DNA of 15,719 bases from Microcaldota archaeon (GCA_021792235.1 JAJYVC010000022.1:1-15719); one strand, 5' to 3'; shown: positions 7,170 through 14,448, counted from the first letter of the stretch. The notes: generated by a model not told the origin, from the sequence alone. Program-made: numbers and translations.

Positions 7170-7910
7170 TCACTTTTGGTATTTTTGAATCGTCTTCTCG
7201 TAGGAGGCCTTGAGCGCATCGCTCTGCAACTTTGATATCGATTCGCCTGCCTTCTTCACCATTTCTACTCCGCGCTTTACCTCCTCCCTTGTAAGGATTC
7301 CATCCATCTGGAGCAGGAGGAGCTCTCCTGTCCTTGGGCCTATAGCTATAGGCATGTCTGCATCAGAGTAGTTGTCCTCAATCTTGTTGAGGTCGAGTAT
7401 CAGGTCTGTGCCCACCTTGCCAACGGAAACGGCAAAAGGTATATCTGTCATTGGTATGCCTGAAGCTGCAAGGGCCACAGAAGCCGCCGTTATACCTGCA
7501 GCACGTGTGCCCCCATCCGCCTGCAGCACCTCTATGTACAGGTCTATCTCGCTTCCTGGGAACTGCTCTACCAGCACTACATTCTCAAATACCTCCCTGG
7601 TGACCTTTGATATCTCCGTGGACCTCCTGTTAGGTCCCGTCCTGCCATGGTCCTCAAGGGATGAGAAAGGCGACATCTGGTACCTGCACTTTATTATTGC
7701 CTTCTCGGGATTCTGCACGTGCTTGGGCAGAGCCTCTTTTGGACCATACACTGCGGCAAGTATCTTGTTGTTGCCCCACTCTATGTATGACGAGCCTACG
7801 GCGTTCTTTACAGCACCGACCTCAATCTTTATTGGCCTAAGCTGGTCAGCAAGCCTGCCATCAAGCCTCTTCCCATTTATCATCAATTCCGGTTTCTCTC
7901 CGCCTCCCAT
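7170..7910 (-). CDS. rrp41: Exosome complex catalytic subunit Rrp41
   Basis: 246 residues, RNase PH fold, the phosphorolytic 3'-5' exoribonuclease subunit of the archaeal exosome. Visible are RLDGR at 16-20, the arginine-rich RNA/phosphate-binding stretch GPNRRSTEI (92-100), the phosphate loop GGTRAAG (133-139) and the active-site DADMP (D185 the likely catalytic aspartate). All active-site elements expected for a functional enzyme are present. The ATG overlaps the rrp4 stop as TAATG, with GGTG five bases before the start. It forms one transcript with rrp4 and rrp42. Confidence 0.97.
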   Translation of the reverse strand: MGGGEKPELMINGKRLDGRLADQLRPIKIEVGAVKNAVGSSYIEWGNNKILAAVYGPKEALPKHVQNPEKAIIKCRYQMSPFSSLEDHGRTGPNRRSTEISKVTREVFENVVLVEQFPGSEIDLYIEVLQADGGTRAAGITAASVALAASGIPMTDIPFAVSVGKVGTDLILDLNKIEDNYSDADMPIAIGPRTGELLLLQMDGILTREEVKRGVEMVKKAGESISKLQSDALKASYEKTIQKYQK

Positions 7911-8515
7911 TATTGCACCTTGTTTCCTGAAAGCAGGTTCTTTATCCTCTCTGTGAGGCCTGCCGTGTGGGCTTCCTCAACTATCTTAAGTATAGCATTA
8001 GTTGCTAGATCTACCTTGCCTCCGCGCATCCATATGAGCCCGTTTAGGCCTATTACCATTTTAGTGCCTGTTCCATCAGTTATCTGCTTAAGCATCGAAT
8101 TTCCCTTGCCTATTATCCGCGGTATTCTCGACGGGCTCACCGACATTAGCTTGCCGCCCTCGAGCTTTGTAAGCCTGAGGAGCATCACAGTCCCGCCGCG
8201 CTCAAGCTGCTTCACGGAAGCTGTGATTATGTCGCCTGGAGCAAGCTCCGCGTCAACGAATTTTGAGAGTGCCAGGGCTTTGTATGGAGCATTTATGTTT
8301 ATTATGTACATGGTGCCCTTGTCCTCCTCTACGACTCCGATCACATTGTCTCCGGGCCTTGGCTGCCATAGGCCCTCGAGAGGCATGAGCATCTTCCTTT
8401 CTTCGTCAAAGTAACCTATAACACATGCGTAGGTGCCGTTCTTGTCAGATATGGTGTTCTCTATCCTTATCTGGGCGCCTGCTATCTTTTCTCCCGGAAC
8501 AACTATTCTCTGCAT
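7910..8515 (-). CDS. rrp4: Exosome RNA-binding cap subunit Rrp4
   Basis: 201 residues: an N-terminal beta domain (RIVVPGEKI at the start), a central S1 domain (about 55-120) and a C-terminal KH domain with the GxxG loop GKGN (136-139, context RIIGKGNSML). Three copies cap the Rrp41/Rrp42 ring and feed RNA to the chamber, the alternative cap being Csl4. Length is slightly short for the family but all three domains can be traced. A GTG at 8521 overlaps the SBDS stop. The ATG at 8515 with GGTG upstream is used. Confidence 0.95.
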   Translation of the reverse strand: MQRIVVPGEKIAGAQIRIENTISDKNGTYACVIGYFDEERKMLMPLEGLWQPRPGDNVIGVVEEDKGTMYIININAPYKALALSKFVDAELAPGDIITASVKQLERGGTVMLLRLTKLEGGKLMSVSPSRIPRIIGKGNSMLKQITDGTGTKMVIGLNGLIWMRGGKVDLATNAILKIVEEAHTAGLTERIKNLLSGNKVQ

Positions 8516-8517
8516 TA

Positions 8518-9201
8518 TCACACCAAGTTTTTGGTCGTTGCGCTACCTTTAGTGAAGTTGTTGAGCTTCTCGAAGAATTCGCTCTGCAGGCCCGCTGGAA
8601 ATTCCAGCACAGCCTTGAGCGAACCGTCTGATTGCCACTCCTCTGATTTCATTCCGTACTGCTTAAGCAGCCCGAAGCTCCTGTTCGCGTATTCTGGAGG
8701 TATTGTCACCTCCAGCTTAGCTGTAGCGAATTTAATTGGAAGCAGCATATTTATCTTCTTTACTACTGCATCGACCTGCTCGTTGGCACCTTTCATTGGG
8801 TCTATTGTGACTTTGGCAGTCTGCATAGCGTTCTCTATCCTCTGCATTGGGTGGGGAGCGCCAGTCTTGGGATCTATGGAGTTCCTTGCTATTATCTGCA
8901 CTATCTGTTTCCTCTTCTCCTCGGTAAGCTTGCGGTGCTGTTCTGTTGTTATTGGTACGTTCCCGTGCTTTAGTATGTATTCGATTATCTTGGGGAGATC
9001 AACGGCCCCGAAGACCTTCTTGAGCTTATCCTGGCTGGGCTTCTCTCCCTTGTTTGCGTCAGTGAATACCTCATCTACAGTGAGCACCGACATGGCATCC
9101 GTACGCTTGCCGGTTATGTAATCGTATGCAAGATCAGAATCAACGAATATCTCGAAATGCTCCCCTCCTGCAGAATACTTTGCTATAACTGTCTTCGACA
9201 T
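8518..9201 (-). CDS. Ribosome maturation protein SBDS family
   Basis: 227 residues. The three-domain SBDS/Sdo1 layout is recognisable: an N-terminal FYSH domain (to about 95, including DEVFTDANKGE), then KKVFG and the middle helical domain with the signature LTEEKRKQIVQIIARNSIDP and PHPMQRIENAM, and a C-terminal ferredoxin-like domain. In eukaryotes SBDS works with EFL1 to release eIF6 from the 60S subunit; archaea have aIF6, so a matching role in subunit maturation is likely. A GTG at 9210 is possible, but the ATG at 9201 has GTGAA four bases upstream. It sits between psmA and rrp4, the conserved archaeal position. Confidence 0.95.
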   Translation of the reverse strand: MSKTVIAKYSAGGEHFEIFVDSDLAYDYITGKRTDAMSVLTVDEVFTDANKGEKPSQDKLKKVFGAVDLPKIIEYILKHGNVPITTEQHRKLTEEKRKQIVQIIARNSIDPKTGAPHPMQRIENAMQTAKVTIDPMKGANEQVDAVVKKINMLLPIKFATAKLEVTIPPEYANRSFGLLKQYGMKSEEWQSDGSLKAVLEFPAGLQSEFFEKLNNFTKGSATTKNLV

Positions 9202-9219
9202 TTGGTTCACTGTGGAAAA

Positions 9220-9918
9220 TCAGAGATATGACCTGAGCTTTTCTGGGGAGAGTATCAGGAAGTCCTTGCCATCCTGGATGTACCCTATGTCCAGATTATC
9301 CTCAGTTATCGGCGTCTCGCTTATCTTCTTTATTATCTTCAGGCCGAGACCTATTGCATCCTGAAGATCCATGTCGTCCTTGTAGTCCTTGAGCAACATC
9401 TCTGTAGCCACCTTCTTCCCGCTGCCTATTGCATCTGCCTTGTATCCCAGGAATGATGCTCCTGGCTCAATCTCGTACAGTCTTGGGGCGTCATCTATGC
9501 CACCCAGAAGAAGAGATACGGCATACGGCCTCATGCCTCCGAATTGGGTCGCTTGCATCATGTATGCCGATATGTTCTTTGCAAGAGACTCTATCGACTT
9601 GACATCGTCGTAGACAAGCTTGTGGTTCTGTGCCTGCGACCTTGAAGCGTCTATTATGTGCAGGCCGTCGGCAACCATACCGCTGTATGTAGCACCTATA
9701 CGCGAATCCACTCTGAATACCTTCTGTATCGTCGATGACACTGCGAGCGGCTCGCTGCCTATGTTCTTGTGAGCAACGAAGATCACTGAGTCCTTGGTGG
9801 TAAGCCCTATTGAAGTGGCCCCCTTCCTGACCGCCTCCTTTGCATATTCAACCTGAAACAGCCTGCCGTCAGGATTGAACATTACGCCCCTGTCATAAGC
9901 TTGTACGTTTGGGTACAC
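9220..9918 (-). CDS. psmA: Proteasome subunit alpha
   Basis: 232 residues. The N-terminus carries the alpha-type proteasome signature YDRGVMFNPDGRLFQVEYAKEAV, split as YDRGVMFNPDGR and LFQVEYAKEAV, which forms the gating H0 helix region. RPYAVSLLLGGID and the GSGKK region are also typical. Seven copies form each outer ring of the 20S core and gate substrate entry. No catalytic threonine is expected, and no beta subunit lies in the window. Translation starts at a GTG with GGTG about eight bases upstream. It is the first gene of the minus-strand operon, with clear TATA-like elements upstream. Confidence 0.97.
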   Translation of the reverse strand: MYPNVQAYDRGVMFNPDGRLFQVEYAKEAVRKGATSIGLTTKDSVIFVAHKNIGSEPLAVSSTIQKVFRVDSRIGATYSGMVADGLHIIDASRSQAQNHKLVYDDVKSIESLAKNISAYMMQATQFGGMRPYAVSLLLGGIDDAPRLYEIEPGASFLGYKADAIGSGKKVATEMLLKDYKDDMDLQDAIGLGLKIIKKISETPITEDNLDIGYIQDGKDFLILSPEKLRSYL

Positions 9919-9952
9919 AAATTACACCTTTATAATTAGAGAAATCTGATGA

Positions 9953-9977
9953 TATATAGTTTGATTATAATTATATA
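9953..9977 (-). promoter_or_regulatory. Promoter region of the psmA-exosome-rpoP operon
   Basis: The 68-nt spacer between gene A and psmA holds two minus-strand TATA candidates. One is TATATAAT at 9970-9977, preceded by a purine-rich AAAAG that fits a BRE, giving a leader of about 30 nt. The other is TATATA at 9953-9958, giving a leader of only about 12 nt. Both leave room for the GGTG ribosome site. The first fits better, but neither has been tested. Confidence 0.5.
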
Positions 9978-9986
9978 CTTTTGCTT

Positions 9987-10520
9987 TTAGTAATCCTCTG
10001 CCTCTCCGCCGTCTATGCTGTAGTTGATCTGCTCTACCATTTCATCTATTCTTGAAGCCAGGGACGAGACTGACTTCATCAAATAGCCCATTTTTGCAGG
10101 ATCACGTTTCTGCCTGCGTTCATAGAGATTGGACACAAGAGAGTCTACCCTGGTGCGGATTATATCCACCTTCTTGATGAGGTCAGTGCTCTCCTTTGAT
10201 ACGGCATCTATGGAAGGTTCTGGGAGCATGTCCAGGCGCACGGACTTTAGGAGCAGCTCCATCCTGTCATTCTCGGTGACATAACCAAGTGAGAGATCCG
10301 TAAAGACCTTCTTAAGCTCATATGACATGTCTGCAAGCTTCTTTGATATGGCCCTGGCAGTTTCTTCCTCTCCCAGGTTCTGTGCCAGATACGTTGCCAT
10401 GGATGCAAGATGGGCGGTTGTGTCCTCAAGCAAGTGGCTGTCCCTAGCAAGCTTTGTTTCGGCCCTTGGGACGTGAGTAGACGGCATGCCCAAGGATAGC
10501 CTAAGGCTCTGAAGCACCAT
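9987..10520 (-). CDS. Helical protein of unknown function, copy A of a paralogous pair
   Basis: 177 residues, all-helical by eye, no cysteines or membrane segments. It has an N-terminal helix, then GEEETARAISKKLADMSYEL (50-69), a charged middle, another long helix around 110-135, a final helix (149-166) and an acidic tail GGEAEDY. It aligns with the neighbouring gene over GEEE...AIS...MSYEL / GDEE...AVS...MSFRI and again near PAKMG / PKQKG and the Gly-Gly tail. The ETARAISKKLADMS stretch faintly recalls helix 2 of ESCRT-III/CdvB proteins, but this is a guess. The start ATG has GTGAT three bases upstream, and an A/T-rich element (10549-10558) may be its promoter. The gene has the same orientation as psmA but probably its own transcript. 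The family is unknown to me. Confidence 0.88.
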   Translation of the reverse strand: MVLQSLRLSLGMPSTHVPRAETKLARDSHLLEDTTAHLASMATYLAQNLGEEETARAISKKLADMSYELKKVFTDLSLGYVTENDRMELLLKSVRLDMLPEPSIDAVSKESTDLIKKVDIIRTRVDSLVSNLYERRQKRDPAKMGYLMKSVSSLASRIDEMVEQINYSIDGGEAEDY

Positions 10521-10548
10521 GATATCACATATATTTGAAATTTGACAG

Positions 10549-10558
10549 ATATTTAAAC
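10549..10558 (-). promoter_or_regulatory. Candidate TATA element of gene A
   Basis: The minus strand reads GTTTAAATAT about 30-38 bases before the ATG at 10520. It would give a very short leader that still includes GTGAT at 10524-10528. Motif and spacing only. Confidence 0.3.
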
Positions 10559-10584
10559 TTTGGCGGTGCTGAGGGCAGCATGGT

Positions 10585-10623
10585 AAGCGCAGGCGGCCTT
10601 ACATGAAGCCGAAGCCGCCGCTT
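10585..10623. repeat. Imperfect inverted repeat at the 3' end of gene B
   Basis: Plus strand AAGC-GCA-GGCGGC pairs with GCCGCC-GCTT, leaving a 3-nt bulge on one side and a 16-nt loop. It overlaps the last codons of gene B (encoding the GGFGF tail) and its TAA. It could end or stabilise that transcript, or be a by-product of glycine codons and GC-rich chance. Confidence 0.3.
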
Positions 10624-11129
10624 GGATTGACAAGCTCATCGAGCTCCTCGGCGTTTGACTTTAGCACATATGCGAGGGTGCCTAGTGCATCTGCCAGACT
10701 TTCTCCCTTTTGCTTTGGATTGGCATTGGCATACTTGCTTGATTCCCTGATCACGTCCTGCACCAGCTTATCCGTGCCGTCGAGATAGTCCATGACGTTC
10801 TTGTTGTCTGCTGGCATATGATCTAGCATCTTCCTCTCAGCTGCCTCCTCATCCTGATCTATTGACCTCCTAAGTGTCTCGATAAGGGATGGGTCTGCCG
10901 AAGGCTTTACATGAAACTGTATGTCAAGTGAGAACTTGTCGATCCTGAAGGACATCATAGAGAATCTATCAGACACTGCGAGCACGAACTCCTCATCTCC
11001 GGTCTGGTTGTATATGAATCTGGTCACGCTCGTGATCTGCCCGACGAGCCTCATAAGATTCTCGCACATTTCTGCCAGCTTCTCTGCGCTAGGGCCTCTG
11101 GATTTACTTTGCTGTGCTTTGATTACCAT
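10599..11129 (-). CDS. Helical protein of unknown function, copy B of a paralogous pair
   Basis: 176 residues from the chosen ATG, almost the same length as gene A. Helical and charged: an N-terminal basic stretch KAQQSKSRGPS, helices about 14-40, GDEEFVLAVSDRFSMMSFRI (44-63), an acidic middle (DQDEEAAERK), a final helix pair (143-167) and a glycine/phenylalanine tail GGFGFM. One cysteine, no membrane helix. The frame can be read from an ATG at 11219, but that would leave only 20 bases to the divergent gene. The TATA element at 11156-11165 would then lie inside the coding region. The ATG at 11129 lies 26 bases past that element, so the transcript is probably leaderless or nearly so; no ribosome site is visible. 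Function unknown. Confidence 0.86.
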   Translation of the reverse strand: MVIKAQQSKSRGPSAEKLAEMCENLMRLVGQITSVTRFIYNQTGDEEFVLAVSDRFSMMSFRIDKFSLDIQFHVKPSADPSLIETLRRSIDQDEEAAERKMLDHMPADNKNVMDYLDGTDKLVQDVIRESSKYANANPKQKGESLADALGTLAYVLKSNAEELDELVNPSGGFGFM

Positions 11130-11155
11130 AGACTCAGCTATCGTTAGTTTACTCC

Positions 11156-11165
11156 TTATATATAA
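11156..11165 (-). promoter_or_regulatory. TATA box of gene B
   Basis: Palindromic TTATATATAA followed by GGAG on the minus strand, its edge 26 bases before the ATG at 11129. This is the standard archaeal TATA-to-start distance for a leaderless message and is the main reason for the chosen start of gene B. Confidence 0.55.
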
Positions 11166-11179
11166 TCTTTCTGCAAAAA

Positions 11180-11187
11180 TTATAATA
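11180..11187 (+). promoter_or_regulatory. Candidate TATA box of the Mrp - cdc6 - mre11 operon
   Basis: TTATAATA preceded by AAAAA (BRE-like) on the plus strand. A start near 11210 would give a leader of about 30 nt with GTGAT at 11232-11236, three bases before the ATG at 11240. Confidence 0.4.
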
Positions 11188-11239
11188 GTAGTTAACTGCC
11201 TATTAGCTTTTATGCGCATATCTAATTCCTAGTGATTTT

Positions 11240-12040
11240 ATGGTTGAAGAGACACCTACTGGCGAACAACAGATACCGAAAGCCATGCATCCATCTATAC
11301 TTAAGGTCATAGAGCAAAGGAAGGCGCTGAAGGAGAAGCTTTCGAACATAAAGCATAAAATCGGGGTGTACAGTGCCAAGGGCGGCGTTGGGAAGACTAC
11401 AGTTTCGGTTAACTTGGCATTTGCCCTTAAGTCAATGGGCTTCAAAGTGGGGCTGCTGGACGCCGATGTAGACTGCCCGAACCTTGCCCTGTTCCTCGGC
11501 ATCACAGGTACTTTCCCGGACGAGTATCCTCTGAAGCCTGTTGACAAGGACGGTGTGAAGGTCCTCTCAACTGCGATGTTCGTAGACGACGAGAAGAAGC
11601 CAATAATATGGCGTGGGCCGATGATAGGCAAGATGATACTGGAGTTCTTGGACAATGCCGAGTGGGGAGACCTAGATTACCTGATAATAGACCTGAGCCC
11701 TGGAACAAGCGACGCGCCGCTATCCATAATACAGCTCCTGGACCTTGACGGATTCTTACTGGTGACTACACCGCAGCACATTGCGGCAATAAATACCATA
11801 AGGTCTGGGATGATGGCGAAGAGGCTTGGCGTTGCTACGCTTGGCGTGGTGGAGACGATGTCTGATGGGGTTCCGAAGGGTGCTGCAGAGGTGTCTGGAG
11901 CCATGAAATGTGATGTTGTTGGCGTCATAAAATACAATGGCAAATTCAGCGAGATGAGCGATAGGGGCGTTGTGCCTGTCGATGAAGACTCCAAGATAAG
12001 GGAAGAATTTATAAGGATGGCCAAGAAAATAACAGGTTGA
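11240..12040 (+). CDS. Mrp/NBP35-type P-loop ATPase (variant lacking CxxC)
   Basis: 266 residues, SIMIBI class. Deviant Walker A KGGVGKTT (47-54), LLDADVDCPN (switch region), WRGPMIGKM (124-132) and LIIDLSPGTSDAP (148-160) match the Mrp/ApbC/NBP35 family, which carries or inserts Fe-S clusters; MinD/ParA proteins lack the RGPM and PGTxDAP blocks. The family's C-terminal Fe-S ligand motif (MSxFxCPxCG) should follow VVETMS at 203-208, but here it reads MSDGVPKG. The only cysteines are C79 and C224. The cluster role is therefore doubtful, or uses C224 across the dimer (inference). An N-terminal helical extension of about 38 residues precedes the ATPase. It is the first gene of an operon with cdc6, 12 bases away. 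Confidence 0.9.
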   Translation: MVEETPTGEQQIPKAMHPSILKVIEQRKALKEKLSNIKHKIGVYSAKGGVGKTTVSVNLAFALKSMGFKVGLLDADVDCPNLALFLGITGTFPDEYPLKPVDKDGVKVLSTAMFVDDEKKPIIWRGPMIGKMILEFLDNAEWGDLDYLIIDLSPGTSDAPLSIIQLLDLDGFLLVTTPQHIAAINTIRSGMMAKRLGVATLGVVETMSDGVPKGAAEVSGAMKCDVVGVIKYNGKFSEMSDRGVVPVDEDSKIREEFIRMAKKITG

Positions 12041-12052
12041 CGTGGTGGTGGC

Positions 12053-13255
12053 GTGCCCGAGCTTTTCGATGATATATTCAAGGAATCAAGAATCTTCTCG
12101 AACCGCGAGGTACTCTCCCCGCATTACATACCACACAACCTCCTTTTCAGGGACAGGCAGATGCAGGAGATAGCGAAATACATGACGCCGTCGCTCAAGG
12201 GCGAGCGCGGAAGGAACCTGTTCGTATACGGGAAGACCGGCACCGGAAAGACCTCATGCATAAAGAGCGTTATAGAGAAGATAAAGAACCTGCCGATCTC
12301 AAAGGCTAGGATATCCTACATAAACTGCAGAGTGTACAACTCAAGGTACAGGATACTGCACAAGATAGTAAGCGATTACCTGCCACTTTACGCAAAGCGG
12401 GGATATGGAATAGTTGATATCTATGAGAGAGTTATAAGCTGGATAGAGGAGGATGGCAAGATACTCGTTGTAGTGCTTGACGAGATAGATGTTGTTAAGG
12501 ATCTTGATGATCTTATATACACTTTGACTAGAGCCAACAGCGACATAAAGGCCGGTGGAATAACTATAGTAGGCATATCCAACAAAGTAAGCTTCAAGGA
12601 GGTGCTTGACCCTAGGAGCCTCTCTACCCTGGATGAGAATGAGCTGGCGTTCCCGCCATACAACTCCACAGAACTTGCACAGATAATAAGGGAACGCGTG
12701 ATCGAAGGATTCAGGAAAGGAGTCGTGGACCAGGCTGCTGTTAACCTTGCCGCAGCACTTGCAGCAAAGGACAGCGGCGATGCAAGGCTTGCGCTCAAGA
12801 TAATAACCAGGGCGGGGGAGCTCTCAGAAGAGAAGGGACTAGTCTTGGTTACTACAAATGAGGTGACCGAAGCCGCAAAGTATGCCGAGGAGGAGATTGC
12901 ATATGAAGTAATTAACACGCTTCCGGAGCATCAGAAGCTCATCGTGTACGCTATAGCGTTGCTTTCGCTACAGGGAAGCCGTTACAAGAGACTAAGCGAT
13001 TCCGGAGACGTTTACCTGTTCAGCGGAGACATATACGACAAGTACGTTTCTGTGTCTAACTCCCTGCAGAAGGAGCCGAAGAGCTCTAGGTGGTACAGGA
13101 AGTTCGTTTCGGACCTAGACATGCAGGGCATAATAACATCTTATGAATCAGGGAAGGGTATTCGGGGACATACAAAGCTAATAAAGCTGGCTTACCCTCC
13201 TGAGAAGATAAAGGAGAGCATAGAGAAGACTCTTTCGAAGGAGGCGGTCCTGTGA
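12053..13255 (+). CDS. cdc6: Orc1/Cdc6 replication initiator
   Basis: 400 residues. AAA+ ATPase that binds origin DNA and loads MCM. The N-terminal segment includes RD (RDRQMQEIAKYM), then Walker A GKTGTGKT (60-67), Walker B VVVLDEID (D143-E144), sensor-1 N177 (GISN) and sensor-2 GDAR (242-245). A C-terminal winged-helix DNA-binding domain starts at about 275. Start is GTG with a GGTGGTG ribosome site immediately upstream. Its last codons overlap the mre11 start. No origin recognition boxes were recognised in the adjacent spacers, which is expected here because the gene is inside an operon rather than preceded by a long A/T-rich region. Confidence 0.96.
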   Translation: MPELFDDIFKESRIFSNREVLSPHYIPHNLLFRDRQMQEIAKYMTPSLKGERGRNLFVYGKTGTGKTSCIKSVIEKIKNLPISKARISYINCRVYNSRYRILHKIVSDYLPLYAKRGYGIVDIYERVISWIEEDGKILVVVLDEIDVVKDLDDLIYTLTRANSDIKAGGITIVGISNKVSFKEVLDPRSLSTLDENELAFPPYNSTELAQIIRERVIEGFRKGVVDQAAVNLAAALAAKDSGDARLALKIITRAGELSEEKGLVLVTTNEVTEAAKYAEEEIAYEVINTLPEHQKLIVYAIALLSLQGSRYKRLSDSGDVYLFSGDIYDKYVSVSNSLQKEPKSSRWYRKFVSDLDMQGIITSYESGKGIRGHTKLIKLAYPPEKIKESIEKTLSKEAVL

Positions 13256-14448
13256 GGATTTCAATACTGTCCGATTTCCATCTTGGGTATGAAAGATTCA
13301 GGGATGACGCATACAGACAGGCAGAGGAAGCGCTGAGGAAGGCCGCAGAGGTTTCTGACATGATGATAATACCTGGCGACATATTCGACAACAGGTCGCC
13401 TAGACCCGATGTGATCGCTGAAGCGATAAACCTTTTCAGGAACCTTTCCTGCAGGAAATGGAATGCTAAGGTAGTGGATTTCAAGGGAGAGGGAAGCTTC
13501 TACACAACGCTGCCGATAATAGCCATTCCAGGAACGCATGAGCGTAGGGCGCAGGATGCAGCTGATCCGGTGGATATACTGGGCCTAGCAGGGCTTGTTG
13601 TTGACATAAGCAATGCCACAGCGGTGGTTGAATGCGGCGGCGAGAAGGTTGCAGTCAGGGGGATTGGAGGCATCGCTGACGACAGGTTCAGACAGGTGGT
13701 GCAGAAAGAGGCGCCAGCGCCTATTGAAGGTGTATTCAACGTGTTCATGTTTCATGAGTCGCTGTATGAGCTCCTGCCATTCAACAAGGATTTCATGCGA
13801 TATGATGAGCTGCCTAAGGGATTTGACCTGTATGTAAGCGGCCATATACACAACAGGGTTGAGGCAGATGTACACGGGAAGAAGCTTCTTATACCGGGAA
13901 GCACGGTGCTTACGCAGCTTAAGGCAGGAGAGCAGGGTGGGAAGGGCTTCTTTGTATTCGATACAAAAACATCAAGATACGAATTCATAGAGATAAGATC
14001 TAGGCGATTTGTGTTGCTTAAGATAAACGCTGCGGATATCGCCGGGGCTGATCAGATAGACCATATACGCTTGAAGATAGACGAGGCAATAAGAGAGGGG
14101 GATGGTATTCCTGTCATAAGAGTCATGGTAGAAGGAGCGCGGAAGAAGTCGCACGACTTCGACATGGAGTTGAACGATATACCTAGGAGGTACGCGGGAT
14201 CTGCAATTGTGGAGATATCTAGGAATGGAATATCCGGAGATACTGTGAGGGAGGCACTTGCCTCTGACCAGGTTGTATTCGAGAGGATGTCGGTAAGAGA
14301 TTACGGTATGAGCATATTCCTTGAAAAAGCGCGTGCGGCAGGTATACGCACTGGAAAGATTGGGCCTGCGGAGCTCCTTGATCTGCTTGGATCTGACTCG
14401 TCTAAGGACAAGGTTTTGGGCAAGGCCCTTGACGCACTTTCGGGCTGA
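13252..14448 (+). CDS. mre11: DNA double-strand break repair nuclease Mre11
   Basis: 398 residues. Calcineurin-like metallophosphoesterase with the Mre11 motifs: DFHLG (D8, H10), PGDIFDNR (D43), PGTHE (94-97), FHESL (H168) and GHIH (H198, H200). The usual GNHD motif is GTHE, so the metal-ligand asparagine is replaced by threonine while the catalytic histidine (H96) stays. A capping domain and a C-terminal region follow that would bind Rad50. Mre11 with Rad50 processes broken DNA ends. No rad50, herA or nurA gene lies beside it here. The GTG start overlaps the cdc6 stop (GTGA), implying translational coupling with the replication initiator. It converges on the CoA-ligase gene with a one-base gap. 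Confidence 0.94.
   Translation: MRISILSDFHLGYERFRDDAYRQAEEALRKAAEVSDMMIIPGDIFDNRSPRPDVIAEAINLFRNLSCRKWNAKVVDFKGEGSFYTTLPIIAIPGTHERRAQDAADPVDILGLAGLVVDISNATAVVECGGEKVAVRGIGGIADDRFRQVVQKEAPAPIEGVFNVFMFHESLYELLPFNKDFMRYDELPKGFDLYVSGHIHNRVEADVHGKKLLIPGSTVLTQLKAGEQGGKGFFVFDTKTSRYEFIEIRSRRFVLLKINAADIAGADQIDHIRLKIDEAIREGDGIPVIRVMVEGARKKSHDFDMELNDIPRRYAGSAIVEISRNGISGDTVREALASDQVVFERMSVRDYGMSIFLEKARAAGIRTGKIGPAELLDLLGSDSSKDKVLGKALDALSG

Noticed and set aside
7372..9121. Plus-strand open frames opposite rrp41, rrp4 and SBDS
   Set aside because: They mirror well-conserved genes and their serine-rich translations show no motif or ribosome site.
10247..10528. Alternative 93-codon minus-strand frame within gene A
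   Set aside because: It overlaps gene A in another frame and has a tryptophan/cysteine-rich translation unlike a real protein. Gene A has a paralogue that supports its own frame.
11130..11239. Possible replication origin upstream of the cdc6 operon
   Set aside because: The spacer is A/T-rich but short. I see no repeated origin-recognition-box-like sequence or long duplex-unwinding tract, and TATA elements explain the A/T content.
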